A DNA stretch of 64,000 bases from Bacillus sp. T3 (GTDB taxonomy: Bacteria; Bacillota; Bacilli; Bacillales; Cytobacillaceae). Location of the stretch: NCBI RefSeq assembly GCF_033449965.1, contig NZ_CP137761.1:2108001-2172000 (forward strand), in the 5' to 3' direction. Within the stretch, counting starts at the first letter, position 1. Every line of letters begins with the position of its first letter. The position numbers and the translations under genes are program-made. This document shows, one piece after another, positions 37,971-47,068 of this stretch. The notes under the pieces were generated by a model. The model was not told where the DNA came from and made no database searches. It saw only the letters and a list, made by a program, of their open reading frames with translations.

Positions 37971-39317
37971 ATGGGTAAAAACAGACAAATTAAGTTAGCT
38001 GCTTATTTAATTGGTACAGGAATGCATGTGGCATCATGGCGCCATCAGGATGCTAGTCCCAATGCCAGCATTGATGTTAAGGCTTTTCAAAAATTGGCTC
38101 AAATCGCTGAAAAAGGAAAATTTGATGTGGCGTTTGTAGCTGATAGTCTAGCAATCAATCATGAGTCGCATCCACAAATTTTGAATCGCTTTGATCCAAC
38201 AGTTTTGATCACGGCAATTGCAGCCGCCACCGAAAAAATTGGCGTTGGTGCAACAGCATCGACAACCTACAGTGAACCTTATGTGCTAGCACGTCAATTT
38301 GCTTCAGTGGACCATATAAGCAATGGTCGTGCTGCCTGGAATCTTGTTACCACATCAGATGCAACTGGTGAAACAGCATTGAATTTTAGTCGTGAGACAC
38401 ATTGGGAACATGACCATCGTTATGAACGGGCAGAAGAGTTTGTCGATGTAGTGCAAGGTTTGTGGGATTCTTGGGAAGATGATGCCTTCCTGTATAACAA
38501 GGAAACCGGTGAATTTTACGATAAAAAGAAAGTACATGAGATTCACTATAAAGGGAAGTATTTCTCTGTTAAGGGGCCGTTAAATATTGCTCGCTCAAAG
38601 CAAGGTCAGCCTGTTATCGTTCAAGCCGGTGCATCCCAACCAGGTCAACGACTGGCAGCTCGTGTTGCAGAAGTCGTATTCGTTCATTGGGATAATATAG
38701 AGGAAGCCAAGCATTATTACAAAAAGCTGAAATCACAATTGCAGGATTTTGGCAGAAGTGAAGATGAGCTCCACATCCTTCATGGTATCTCACCAATTGT
38801 CGGTGAAACGGAAGAAATAGCACAACGTAAATATCAAACGTTACAAAATTTAATAGATCCATATGAGAGCTTGAATTTTGTGTCTGGTTATATGGGAAAT
38901 GTTGATTTTTCAAAATATGACCTAGGTACTCCTGCAAGTGAGGTCGAATTTCCAGCCGTAAACAGCATTCAAAGTCATTTCAATGAAATGAAGAAGATTA
39001 TTGACGAGGAAGATTTAACAGTCGGAGATTTATATAATCGCTTCTTTGGTCCAGGGAGAAGTGATGCATTCGTTGGGACGCCTGTTCAAGTAGCGGATGA
39101 AATGGAAAGATGGTTTACTGAAAAGGCTGCAGACGGCTTTATGCTCCAGTTCCCACTGTATCCTAACGATTTAGAGGATTTTGTAGAACTGGTTGTGCCC
39201 ATCTTACAAGAGCGGGGATTATTTCGCTTGGATTATGAAGGAGATACGCTAAGGGATCATCTTGGTTTAAAGAAGCCAGAGAATCGCTTTACCCGTCAAA
39301 AACTAACAAAGTATTGA
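37971..39317 (+). CDS. NtaA/DmoA-family FMN monooxygenase, second copy
   Basis: This 448-residue reduced-FMN-dependent monooxygenase is a paralogue of the YtnJ-like protein at 24005. Matching blocks include SWRHQDASPNASIDVKAFQK, FVADSLA, TTYSEPYVLARQFASVDH, LWDSWEDDAF and DLEDFVELVVPILQERG. It differs in the substrate-facing insertion after LVTT (SDATGETALNFSRETHWEHD). It starts at ATG 37971 behind AGGAGAGAGGG and closes the Met-type operon. It probably attacks a different S-modified substrate delivered by this importer. Confidence 0.87.
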   Translation: MGKNRQIKLAAYLIGTGMHVASWRHQDASPNASIDVKAFQKLAQIAEKGKFDVAFVADSLAINHESHPQILNRFDPTVLITAIAAATEKIGVGATASTTYSEPYVLARQFASVDHISNGRAAWNLVTTSDATGETALNFSRETHWEHDHRYERAEEFVDVVQGLWDSWEDDAFLYNKETGEFYDKKKVHEIHYKGKYFSVKGPLNIARSKQGQPVIVQAGASQPGQRLAARVAEVVFVHWDNIEEAKHYYKKLKSQLQDFGRSEDELHILHGISPIVGETEEIAQRKYQTLQNLIDPYESLNFVSGYMGNVDFSKYDLGTPASEVEFPAVNSIQSHFNEMKKIIDEEDLTVGDLYNRFFGPGRSDAFVGTPVQVADEMERWFTEKAADGFMLQFPLYPNDLEDFVELVVPILQERGLFRLDYEGDTLRDHLGLKKPENRFTRQKLTKY

Positions 39318-39405
39318 TTGAAAAATCGAAATCATAGTAAAGTCAGTGGTATGTTGCAGCACAATAAATAGGGTTAAATTAATACACTTATGTCTTAATT
39401 CATAT

Positions 39406-39433
39406 TTGACACATAGGAATTATTTGATATAAT
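39406..39433 (+). promoter_or_regulatory. Near-consensus sigma-A promoter with extended -10, before fbpA
   Basis: TTGACA (39406-39411), 16-nt spacer, TATAAT (39428-39433), with TGA just before the -10. The surrounding TTTGATATAATGATATTAAT is loosely like a Fur box (TGATAAT repeats), which would fit fbpA, but the match is partial. Confidence 0.7.
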
Positions 39434-39471
39434 GATATTAATAAAACAAAGTATGCTGACTAGATCACTAG

Positions 39472-39517
39472 AGGCTCTCTTATTAAGATGGATTCATCTT
39501 AATTGGGGAGCTTTTTT
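39472..39517 (+). terminator. Terminator in the fbpA leader
   Basis: ATTAAGATG pairs perfectly with CATCTTAAT (39482-39503), extended by GCTC/GAGC, and is followed by TTTTTT. It lies about 40 nt downstream of the predicted transcription start and 43 nt before fbpA. Confidence 0.8.
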
Positions 39518-39559
39518 CATTTTTTGATTACGAAAATATGTTAGATAGGAGAGTTTTGA

Positions 39560-39709
39560 ATGGTTGAGTTTTTTAAAAGTGCGCTAGAAAGTAGAAGAGC
39601 AAAAATCATTGATAAACTAATTGCCTTAAATGTCTACAAGAAAGAAGATAAACATCTTTTTGAGCTTTCTCTCACTGAACTAGAAAATGAATATAAGAAA
39701 TTTCACTAA
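39560..39709 (+). CDS. fbpA: Fur-regulated basic protein A, 49 aa
   Basis: This small gene encodes MVEFFKSALESRRAKIIDKL followed by IALNVYKKEDKHLFELSLTE and LENEYKKFH. The pattern of a basic helix, NVYK, LFELSLTELENEY is that of Fur-regulated basic protein FbpA, which in B. subtilis works with the iron-sparing response. The ATG at 39560 follows AGGAGAG with suitable spacing. It is preceded by a promoter-terminator leader and followed 86 nt later by a DUF2325 gene, probably in the same transcript. Confidence 0.8.
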   Translation: MVEFFKSALESRRAKIIDKLIALNVYKKEDKHLFELSLTELENEYKKFH

Positions 39710-39795
39710 CCTGGACTTTTTTTAATTACAATTACGATAAAAACGGTAGGAATAGTATGTGTTTGCTGGACATTATTTTCAGAGGAGGATTGAGA

Positions 39796-40080
39796 ATGAA
39801 CTCATTATTAATCATCGGAGGAGACCATCTTGGAAAAATTACAAAGAAGTTAGAAGAAAAAGGATTCAACGAAGTGATTCATATTAATGGAAGAAAAACA
39901 CAGATGGTACGAAAAGGAATTCCAAGGAAAGTGGATTTAATAATTGTGTTAACTGATTTTATTAATCACAATCTTTCTGGAGTAATTAAACGTAAAGCAC
40001 ATGAACAAGGAATACCGATTTGTTTTTCCAAACGTTCTTGGAGTTCAATCTATGAGGAACTACAAAATATATCAGCGTAA
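39796..40080 (+). CDS. DUF2325 domain protein
   Basis: This 94-residue protein has a Rossmann-like opening MNSLLIIGGDHLGKITKKL, then HINGRKTQM, VDLIIVLTDFINHNL and ICFSKRSWSSIYEEL, the normal DUF2325 layout. The start ATG 39796 follows AGGAGG; the ORF upstream to 39757 is not needed. Function is unknown. Linkage to fbpA suggests an iron-responsive setting, which is inference. Confidence 0.85.
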   Translation: MNSLLIIGGDHLGKITKKLEEKGFNEVIHINGRKTQMVRKGIPRKVDLIIVLTDFINHNLSGVIKRKAHEQGIPICFSKRSWSSIYEELQNISA

Positions 40081-40093
40081 AATATACTCAATT

Positions 40094-40135
40094 AAGGGCC
40101 TCATTCAGTTATTTCTGAATAAGGCCCTATTTTTA
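40094..40135 (+). terminator. Terminator between DUF2325 and the convergent AEC gene
   Basis: AGGGCCTCATTCAG pairs with CTGAATAAGGCCCT around TTATTT and is followed by ATTTTTAC. It also covers the end of the minus-strand transporter gene. Confidence 0.8.
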
Positions 40136-41026
40136 CCCTAATATAAACAGGACAATTGCGATGCTAAAGAAACTAACAACAGTGGATACAAACGTTGTAC
40201 TTGAGACAAATTGTGGCTTCGCATCAAACTCGATTGCATACATCAAAACCGTTGCTGCAGAAGGCATGGCTGCTGTTAGGATTAACACTTTTACTAAAAG
40301 GGGCTCTAATGGGAAGAGCAAACAAATAGCCCAAGTAAGCAAGGGAGAGATGACCAAACGAGTCACTGTTCCAAGCGAAATCGCTTTCCAATCAAAATCC
40401 TTAAGCGTTAGCTCTGCCAACTGCATCCCTAACATAATCATCACGGTTGGAACTGAAGCTTGTCCGACCAAATCGAATGCCTGAAGGAAAGTGTTCGGAA
40501 TACTAATATCCATGGCTTGAAATAATAATCCAATCACCATTGCGTATACACTTGGCATTTTTAAAATATTTATAACCGATGTGCGCGCACTTTGTTTCCC
40601 ACGCGAGGCGAGATAGACGCCAAAAATACTCATCAGAATGAGATGAAACACCATAATTAACACGGCAAATTCAAAGCCAGACCGACCGAACGCGAACAAA
40701 ACAATCGGTGCCCCATAATTACCGGAATTCATAAACACCGTCACCAACATCATCGCGCTTTCACCAGCTCCATCATAACGAAGCAAGCGACTCATAAGCT
40801 TCGTAACTCCCATCAGAGCAAACATCAGCAGGGCTGAAACGGCAGCAGCATACAAGATTTGCACATTTAATTTAATAGTATAAAAAGTATGAAAGGTTAA
40901 AGCCGGCAACATTATGTACAACGAAATAACCGAAATCCCTCGAATACTCACCTGAAATTTCTTTTGCACGACATATCCTGAAAGAAAGATCAAAAACGCA
41001 GGGAGCACAATTTCTAGTAAAACCAT
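40133..41026 (-). CDS. AEC family (auxin efflux carrier) transporter
   Basis: This 297-residue membrane protein has ten hydrophobic helices in two inverted halves, typical of the AEC family, whose bacterial members move malonate, malate or other organic acids. Landmarks are LPALTFHTFY, NSGNYGAPIVLFAFG (substrate-region helix) and AAMPSAATVLMYAIEF. The ATG at 41026 follows AGGTGG. A truncated duplicate of its 5' end and promoter region lies at 49620-50035. The upstream region contains ATATATTATTAAATTAATAT-type dyads, preserved in both copies and thus perhaps regulatory. Confidence 0.88.
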   Translation of the reverse strand: MVLLEIVLPAFLIFLSGYVVQKKFQVSIRGISVISLYIMLPALTFHTFYTIKLNVQILYAAAVSALLMFALMGVTKLMSRLLRYDGAGESAMMLVTVFMNSGNYGAPIVLFAFGRSGFEFAVLIMVFHLILMSIFGVYLASRGKQSARTSVINILKMPSVYAMVIGLLFQAMDISIPNTFLQAFDLVGQASVPTVMIMLGMQLAELTLKDFDWKAISLGTVTRLVISPLLTWAICLLFPLEPLLVKVLILTAAMPSAATVLMYAIEFDAKPQFVSSTTFVSTVVSFFSIAIVLFILG

Positions 41027-41232
41027 TTAAATTCCACCTACAAACGATTAATATTGATTAGAAGAATTTTCTTCTCGAAAACTGTAAATCACATTCAAAA
41101 ACGATATTTTGAAAAACGAAGAATCATATATTATTAAATTAATATATCAAAAAATTAACATAAATATCTATAAAATAAATTAAAGATCTACAATTAATGC
41201 GTAAATGTACAATGTTATGGAGGGAAATATGA

Positions 41233-42012
41233 ATGTCATCTTTAAATAAATTATTTCGGGCTAGAATTGGTTTCCCTGGCGATGAAACAATATCATTTGA
41301 AAACTTAGACACTATACTCGAAAAAACTGCTACATCCATTCCTTTTGAAAATCTGGCCATCATAAATAAAAGAAATAAAAAAATTACAAAACAAAACTTG
41401 ATTGAGAAAATTTTAATTAAGAACGAAGGTGGTGTTTGCTATGAGATTAATACGCTTCTTTATTACTTTTTACTAGAGAACGGGTTGGAGGTGGAGCTTG
41501 TTCGCGCCCGCTCCTATACGGTGGCGTCAAGGTCTTGGAGTCAGGCGGGCAGAACACATATCCTAACTCTTGTCACTCATCAAGGAGAGAAATATGTGAT
41601 TGACACCGGGTTCGGAATAAACCTATCATTGACACCGATTCCGCTTAACGGATGTGTAGCCACATCGAGAAACGGAGACTTCCGTATTAGCAGGATTGAA
41701 AGTGAAGATGGCGATTGTTATTTGGAACTAAAGCTGATGCATCGGGATGAAGATTGGGTTAGTGGGTATATCTTTGATTCCAATCATGTTTTAAAGGATG
41801 AAACGGAATTAAACGAGGTCCAACAAATTATTGTCGATCATCCATTTTCCCCGTTTAATAAAAGCCCGCTCGTTACGTTACTCACGGATTCTGGTAATAT
41901 CGTACTCACAGAATCAACTTTTACACAGAGGGTTGATGGGAAAGAATACAAAGAGGAAATAGAGGGTGCCACATTTAATCGATACCTTCAACAACACTTT
42001 GGGTTGTATTGA
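41233..42012 (+). CDS. nat: Arylamine N-acetyltransferase
   Basis: This 259-residue protein has the NAT catalytic triad: Cys in NEGGVCYEINTLL (about residue 70), His in GRTHILTLV (about 110) and Asp in YVIDTGFG (about 125). The family transfers acetyl from acetyl-CoA to arylamines and hydrazines, for detoxification or biosynthesis. The ATG at 41233 has GGAGGG upstream. It is divergent from the AEC transporter and shares an AT-rich intergenic region with it. Confidence 0.92.
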   Translation: MSSLNKLFRARIGFPGDETISFENLDTILEKTATSIPFENLAIINKRNKKITKQNLIEKILIKNEGGVCYEINTLLYYFLLENGLEVELVRARSYTVASRSWSQAGRTHILTLVTHQGEKYVIDTGFGINLSLTPIPLNGCVATSRNGDFRISRIESEDGDCYLELKLMHRDEDWVSGYIFDSNHVLKDETELNEVQQIIVDHPFSPFNKSPLVTLLTDSGNIVLTESTFTQRVDGKEYKEEIEGATFNRYLQQHFGLY

Positions 42013-42229
42013 ATTTGGAACGTAAATATAACTATTACACAAAGGAGAATATGCGAATATATAAAGGATAAACGTAGGACCGTTGCAATTTTCGGTTTGC
42101 CTAGAAAAATAAATAAAGATGGTATGATACCTAATTTTGTCGATTTTATTCTGTTCTGAACATTACCACCAATAAATAGCATGGTATGGTAGTCCAAATA
42201 AAATCTATGAAATTAGGGAGATGAAATAT

Positions 42230-43280
42230 ATGAAAGCGCTTAGATGGCATGGAGTAAGAGATTTACGTTTAGAAGAAATTGAAGAATCATTCCCCAAAAA
42301 AGATAAGGTAAAAATAAAAGTAGAGTGGTGTGGTATTTGTGGAAGTGATTTACATGAATATACGGCTGGCCCCATTTTTATTCCGACCGAAGAGCCACAT
42401 CCTTTAAGTGGTGATAAAGCACCAATCGTTTTAGGTCATGAATTTTCCAGGTAGAGTTGTAGAAATTGGAGAAGAAGTAACAAAGGTTCAAGTTGGGGAT
42501 CGGGTGGTCGTAGAACCGATTTACGCATGTGGACAATGTGCAGGCTGTAAACAAGGGCATTATAATCTCTGTGACAAGCTTGGCTTCTTTGGACTAGCAG
42601 GTGGTGGTGGGGGATTTGCCGAGTACGCAGCGATTCCAGAAGTAATGCTTCACAAAATTCCAGAAACCGTCTCTTACGAACAGGGAGCCCTTGTTGAACC
42701 AGCAGCTGTCGCACTTCATGCTGTACGACAAAGTAGGTTAAAGGTAGGAAATAAAGCAGCCGTGTTTGGGACAGGCCCAATTGGATTATTAGTAATTGAA
42801 GCATTAAAAGCCTCGGGAGCATCAGAAATTTATGCAGTCGAGATATCCAAACAACGGCGAAAAAAGGCAGAAGAGCTAGGTGCAATTACGATTGACCCTA
42901 CCGAAGTAAATCCTGTAGAGCAAATTCATAAATTATCAAATGGTGGGGTGGATGTTTCCTTTGAAGTTACAGGAGTTCCACCAGTCTTAACCCAAGCAAT
43001 CAACGCTTCGAAAATTGGTGGAGAAACGATGATTGTTAGTATTTTTGAAACAGAAGCTTCTATTCATCCTCAAAATATAGTGTTAAAAGAGCGAACCGTA
43101 ACAGGGATTATTGGCTACCGCGATGTCTTCCCTGCCGTTATCAGTCTAATGGCGCAAGGATATTTCCCAGCGGAAAAACTTATCACAAAACGAATCACAC
43201 TAGATGAAGTTATTGAAGAAGGTTTTAATGTTTTATTAAGAGAAAAAGATCAAGTGAAGATTCTTGTAAAGGCTGAATAA
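42230..43280 (+). CDS. bdhA: (R,R)-butanediol dehydrogenase-like zinc alcohol dehydrogenase, one frameshift
   Basis: Repaired length is 349 residues. Zinc-site and cofactor motifs are WCGICGSDLHEY, VLGHEFSGRVVEIG, CGQCAGCKQGHYNLC (structural-zinc cysteines), GTGPIGLLVIEA and YRDVFPAVISL. The whole protein reads like BdhA, which interconverts acetoin and 2,3-butanediol with NAD(H). The frame breaks at CCAGG 42447-42451: dropping A turns GHEFSR-stop into GHEFSGRVVEIG. The ATG at 42230 has AGGGAG 9 nt upstream; the ATG at 42221 abuts it and is unlikely. It is monocistronic. Confidence 0.88.
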
Positions 43281-43290
43281 GTAGTAGAGG

Positions 43291-43323
43291 CTGCCCCAAA
43301 GTTGGTTTTTGGAGCAGCCCTAT
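43291..43323 (+). terminator. Hairpin between bdhA and the convergent MFS gene
   Basis: GGCTGCCCCAAA pairs with TTTTGGAGCAGCC around GTTGGT. The T tract after it is weak (CTATTATTTATT), but position and stem strength fit a shared terminator. Confidence 0.65.
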
Positions 43324-43326
43324 TAT

Positions 43327-44679
43327 TTATTCATTAACAGTCTGAGTATCACTTACAAAAGATGTATCGTGTTTACTTACTTTTTTGATCTGCCCATGTT
43401 TTTCTTGAACTAAAAGAATAGCAACTCCTCCAATAATACATGGAATGGCGAATGCAAGGAAATTCATTTGCAGTGGAAGCTGAGAACTCAATAGGAATCC
43501 ACCAAGAGCAGGTCCAAGAATCCCGCCAATTCTACCAACTCCTAATTCCCAGCCAACCCCAGTTGAACGGATGCCTGAAGGGTAGTATTGTGAAACATAC
43601 GAATTGGTGTTAATTTGTGTTCCAGTTGTCGTACCGCCAGCAATAAAGAGCAAAATATAAAGGAAGAAAACATTTGGTTTTAGACTTAATAGTGTTAAGG
43701 ACAGAAATCCAAGGATAAAGGAGACGGCTAAAACTTTACGTGAGCCAAATTTATCAGCGAGCTTGCCTCCAAAAATAGCACCAGTGACAGCTCCTAGATT
43801 TAAAGTAACTAAAAATAGTAGACTAGATCCGAGCGGGTAACCAGATGCCTGCATCAGTTTTGGTAGCCAAGTACTTAAACCGTACATGACTAATAAGCAC
43901 ATAAACGCGGCAATCCAGAACATGATGGTGCTTAATCCGCGCTTTTCAGTAAACAATTTTTTGATGGACGAATCGGTATCATCGGCCGTATTCATGACAA
44001 ATTGGTCATTTTCACTAAATTGAGACTGTTTATTGATTTTATTTAAGGTAGCCATTAATTTATTTGTTTTGTTTGTTTTAATATAATAACTGTATGATTC
44101 TGGTAGTGTTTTATAAAGGATCGGTAAGGTCAATAAGGGAATTCCCGCAAGAAATACAACAGCCCGCCAATCTGCAACAGGTAATATGACCATGGCTCCC
44201 AATGCAGCAAGGATTCCTCCGAAAGCATGACCGCTAAACATGATAGCTACAAGGGTGTTGCGAAGTTTCTTTGGAGCATACTCAGTCACTAGTGCAATTA
44301 AATTTGGCATAACTCCGCCTAATCCGATACCGGCAAGAAAACGTTGTACGCCGAAGCTGGATGGACCATTGGCAAAACCAGATGTAAATGTGAAAACGGA
44401 GAAGATAATGGTACAAATCAATATGACATTTTTTCTTCCGAATCGGTCAGCAAGGGGTCCAAAGACCAAAGCTCCAATCATCATTCCAAAAAGTGCGTAA
44501 CTTCCCAATTGACCGCCGGTAACTGGATCCATTCCCCAAGATTCCATTAAGGATGGCATAATCGCACCTAACATGAACATATCATACCCATCGACCACAA
44601 TTATGAAAATACAAGAAATTAGCAGTGATAAATGAAAGCGGTTAAATTTTTGGTTATCGATAAAATCGTTTATATTCAT
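43327..44679 (-). CDS. MFS transporter, aromatic acid:H+ symporter type (probably gentisate/hydroxybenzoate)
   Basis: This 450-residue protein has twelve membrane helices. The AAHS-type signatures are DGYDMFMLGAIMPSL in helix 1, GPLADRFGRKNVI between helices 2 and 3, and GKLADKFGSRKVL in the second half. Such transporters import protonated aromatic acids. Its position beside gentisate-degrading genes, and a motif shared between the two promoters, make gentisate or a hydroxybenzoate the likely substrate. The ATG at 44679 is preferred, with GGAG about 10 nt upstream. It is convergent with bdhA and read away from the IclR gene's terminator. Confidence 0.87.
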   Translation of the reverse strand: MNINDFIDNQKFNRFHLSLLISCIFIIVVDGYDMFMLGAIMPSLMESWGMDPVTGGQLGSYALFGMMIGALVFGPLADRFGRKNVILICTIIFSVFTFTSGFANGPSSFGVQRFLAGIGLGGVMPNLIALVTEYAPKKLRNTLVAIMFSGHAFGGILAALGAMVILPVADWRAVVFLAGIPLLTLPILYKTLPESYSYYIKTNKTNKLMATLNKINKQSQFSENDQFVMNTADDTDSSIKKLFTEKRGLSTIMFWIAAFMCLLVMYGLSTWLPKLMQASGYPLGSSLLFLVTLNLGAVTGAIFGGKLADKFGSRKVLAVSFILGFLSLTLLSLKPNVFFLYILLFIAGGTTTGTQINTNSYVSQYYPSGIRSTGVGWELGVGRIGGILGPALGGFLLSSQLPLQMNFLAFAIPCIIGGVAILLVQEKHGQIKKVSKHDTSFVSDTQTVNE

Positions 44680-44928
44680 TTTCCTCATTCTCCATTGCCC
44701 CCTATACATAAATAATAAATAGATGGAACCTTTATACGAAAAAAAGGTTCAATTAAAAGTGATAAACGATGAAATTCGTTTTCGTTACTAGAAGATGTGA
44801 GTAGTTAATGATAAACAATAAAAACGGTTACATTTCCAGATATGCATCGTTAGAAAGTGAAAAATTGTAAAGCTAAATGGGAATCTTTTAACATTTTAAG
44901 GAAATAAAAAAGATTTTACGTTTTTATT

Positions 44929-44984
44929 AATAGTGAACTCGATTTCTTAATATGAATTATAATAGTCAGAAAATTAAAAATCAA
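44929..44984 (-). promoter_or_regulatory. Promoter and putative IclR operator of the MFS gene
   Basis: On the minus strand TTGATT (44984-44979), 17-nt spacer, TATAAT (44961-44956). Just downstream of the -10 lies AATAGTGAACTCG (plus-strand 44929-44941), which also occurs just after the -10 of the gentisate operon at 46062-46074. The 13-base identity at the same promoter position argues for a shared operator. Confidence 0.6.
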
Positions 44985-45023
44985 TAATTTTGTGAATTTT
45001 TTTAAAAAAGTTTCAGAAATTAA

Positions 45024-45096
45024 AAAGAGACTGTTCAAAATTGCCTAATCTCCTATTAGTGGGAGTTAGGTCAAGCTTGTAACAGCCTCTTTTTAT
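45024..45096 (-). terminator. Terminator of the IclR gene
   Basis: On the minus strand AAAGAGGCTGTT pairs with AACAGTCTCTTT, enclosing an inner CCTAACTCC/GGAGATTAGG stem, and runs into TTTTTAA. It also has a T tract in the plus direction, so it may act both ways. Confidence 0.75.
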
Positions 45097-45857
45097 TATG
45101 AACGATAGCCTAAATTACTGGAAATTTCATTGCTTATTTTCAAAATAAATTTACTTAGCTCTTCATCCTCATTCATTGGTATTTGTTCATTAAACCCAAC
45201 CACTGCCACAGCCCCCATTAAATTTTTTTGATAATTAAAGACTGGGAACGATACAGAGGAAACAGAAGTCACAATCGGTTCATTCGCAAATGCAATTGAC
45301 TTTATGCGTACTGTTTCAAGGTCCTTATCTAATTGTTCGATAGATTTCGGAAGCAGTTTATTTGTTTCTTTTTCTTTCCACTCTTTTATAAGATAAGGTT
45401 CTTTAAAGGCAAGGAAAATTTTTCCGGCAGATGAAGTTGCTGGTAATAGCGTTCCAATCTGGACACCGATATTAAAACCAAGATTATGATTAAACATTTT
45501 TATCACCATCGGTCCATTTTCGGTCCAAATCGAAAAAATAACTGAACACGCTGATTTATTATTTAATTCCTCCAGAAATGGAGTAATCCGATCAAGAACA
45601 TTTTCTTGATCAGCAGCGATCAGACCGTACTCGATCAGTTTACTTCCGAGTAAATATGTACCTGTGTTTTTATCACGGTAAAGAATTTGTAATTGAACAA
45701 ATGTATTTAAATATTTATAGAGGTTACTTTTCGTTATATTCGTCAGTTCTTGGATGTCAGTAAATTTCAATGGTCGATCTTGCTTTGCAATAACATCTAA
45801 TATTCCTATCCCTATCTGTAAGGATTGAATGGTAGAGCCTGCTTTAATCACTTCCAT
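45096..45857 (-). CDS. IclR family regulator of the gentisate cluster
   Basis: This 253-residue protein has an N-terminal winged HTH (IQSLQIGIGILDVIAKQDRP through NLYKYLNTFVQL) and a C-terminal IclR effector domain with ATSSAGKIFLAF and the usual ILRITP-like region. IclR proteins commonly control aromatic catabolic operons in response to the substrate. It lies between the transporter and the catabolic operon. The start ATG 45857 has AGGAGG 6 nt upstream; the adjacent ATG at 45860 is too close. Its candidate operator, AATAGTGAACTCG, is found at both outward promoters but not before this gene. Confidence 0.87.
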   Translation of the reverse strand: MEVIKAGSTIQSLQIGIGILDVIAKQDRPLKFTDIQELTNITKSNLYKYLNTFVQLQILYRDKNTGTYLLGSKLIEYGLIAADQENVLDRITPFLEELNNKSACSVIFSIWTENGPMVIKMFNHNLGFNIGVQIGTLLPATSSAGKIFLAFKEPYLIKEWKEKETNKLLPKSIEQLDKDLETVRIKSIAFANEPIVTSVSSVSFPVFNYQKNLMGAVAVVGFNEQIPMNEDEELSKFILKISNEISSNLGYRS

Positions 45858-46032
45858 CATGATCCTCCTCAATTATAATCACAACTTTAAATATAATCAC
45901 TAGAATCTGAGTAATACAAAATAAATCTTATATGTTTCCAATTGATCTATAGAAATTATATCAACAGTTCTCGGACAAACCTAATAAAACTATTAAATTA
46001 TTTGATTATTTAATTTTTAATAATTTTTTTAT

Positions 46033-46074
46033 TGACAATTTTCTAAAAATTTAAGTATCATAATAGTGAACTCG
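46033..46074 (+). promoter_or_regulatory. Promoter and putative IclR operator of the gentisate operon
   Basis: TTGACA (46033-46038), 17-nt spacer, TATCAT (46056-46061), immediately followed by AATAGTGAACTCG (46062-46074). A protein bound there would cover the transcription start. Confidence 0.65.
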
Positions 46075-46116
46075 GTTATCTTATTTTATAATTTTTAGCT
46101 AAAGGAGATTAAAAAA

Positions 46117-47067
46117 ATGAAATTAGTCACATATAGTCGTGAAGGATTTACTCGAATTGGAGCTTTAATAAATGAAACAAATCAAGTGGTCGATTTAAAT
46201 TTTGCTTATCAAGCTTTACTTCAATCTCAAGGGAAGCTTCGTTATGAAAAAATTGCTGAGGCTTATGTTCCTGCAGTGATGACTGATTTTTTACAGGGCG
46301 GGGATGAGAGTCTTTCTATTGCAAAGGAAGCAGTTGCTTATGCACTTGAACATGAAGGTACGTTTAAACATAAGCTTGTCTATGCATATGAGGATGTAAA
46401 AATCGAAGCGCCTGTACAAGCTCCAGGAAAAATGATTTGTGTAGGGCATAATTATCGCGAACACATTTTAGAAATGGGAAGAGAAATCCCGTCTCACCCA
46501 GTTATTTTTGCAAAATTTGCGAATACCGTTATTGGACCACAGGATGATATCCCGTTTTATCCAATTTCGGAACAGCTTGATTATGAAGCAGAGTTTGCTT
46601 TTGTCATGGGGAAACGTGCTCGGAACGTGTCAAAAGAGGATGCTTTAGATTATGTTGCCGGTTATACGATTGTAAATGATGTTACCTATCGTGATATTCA
46701 ACGACGTACGTTGCAATGGCTGCAAGGAAAGACAGTAGAAGGTAGTGCACCAATGGGACCGTGGTTAATCACGACTGACGAATTGACTGACCCAAGCGGA
46801 CTTGAAATGGTTTTAACGGTTAATGGAGAAGAGCGTCAACGTACAAATACAGCAAATTTTGTGTTTGATGTTAAGGATTTAGTTGAATTTTTATCTAATT
46901 TAATGACACTAGAACCGGGCGACGTGATTTTAACTGGAACACCAGGAGGAGTCGGCGTAGCTCGTAATCCACAAGTCTTCCTTAAAGACGGTGACGTTGT
47001 AAAGATTGAAATCGATCAAGTCGGTACTTTAGAAAATAAAGTTTCACGTGTGAAGGAGGGGCTGTAA
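46117..47067 (+). CDS. Fumarylacetoacetate hydrolase family protein, probable fumarylpyruvate hydrolase
   Basis: This 316-residue FAH-family enzyme has a C-terminal catalytic domain: MICVGHNYREHILEMG, LDYEAEFAFVMGK (metal-binding Glu residues), NDVTYRDIQRR, KTVEGSAPMGPW and GDVILTGTPGGVG. In the gentisate pathway this type cleaves fumarylpyruvate to fumarate and pyruvate. The ATG at 46117 follows AAAGGAG. The next ORF begins one base after its stop. Pathway assignment rests on the gentisate dioxygenase two genes downstream. Confidence 0.88.
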   Translation: MKLVTYSREGFTRIGALINETNQVVDLNFAYQALLQSQGKLRYEKIAEAYVPAVMTDFLQGGDESLSIAKEAVAYALEHEGTFKHKLVYAYEDVKIEAPVQAPGKMICVGHNYREHILEMGREIPSHPVIFAKFANTVIGPQDDIPFYPISEQLDYEAEFAFVMGKRARNVSKEDALDYVAGYTIVNDVTYRDIQRRTLQWLQGKTVEGSAPMGPWLITTDELTDPSGLEMVLTVNGEERQRTNTANFVFDVKDLVEFLSNLMTLEPGDVILTGTPGGVGVARNPQVFLKDGDVVKIEIDQVGTLENKVSRVKEGL

Positions 47068-47068
47068 T

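Noticed and set aside
42051..42071. Tiny ORF behind AAAGGAG at 42042
   Set aside because: Only six codons (MRIYKG) before a stop; a good ribosome-like site but no supportable gene.
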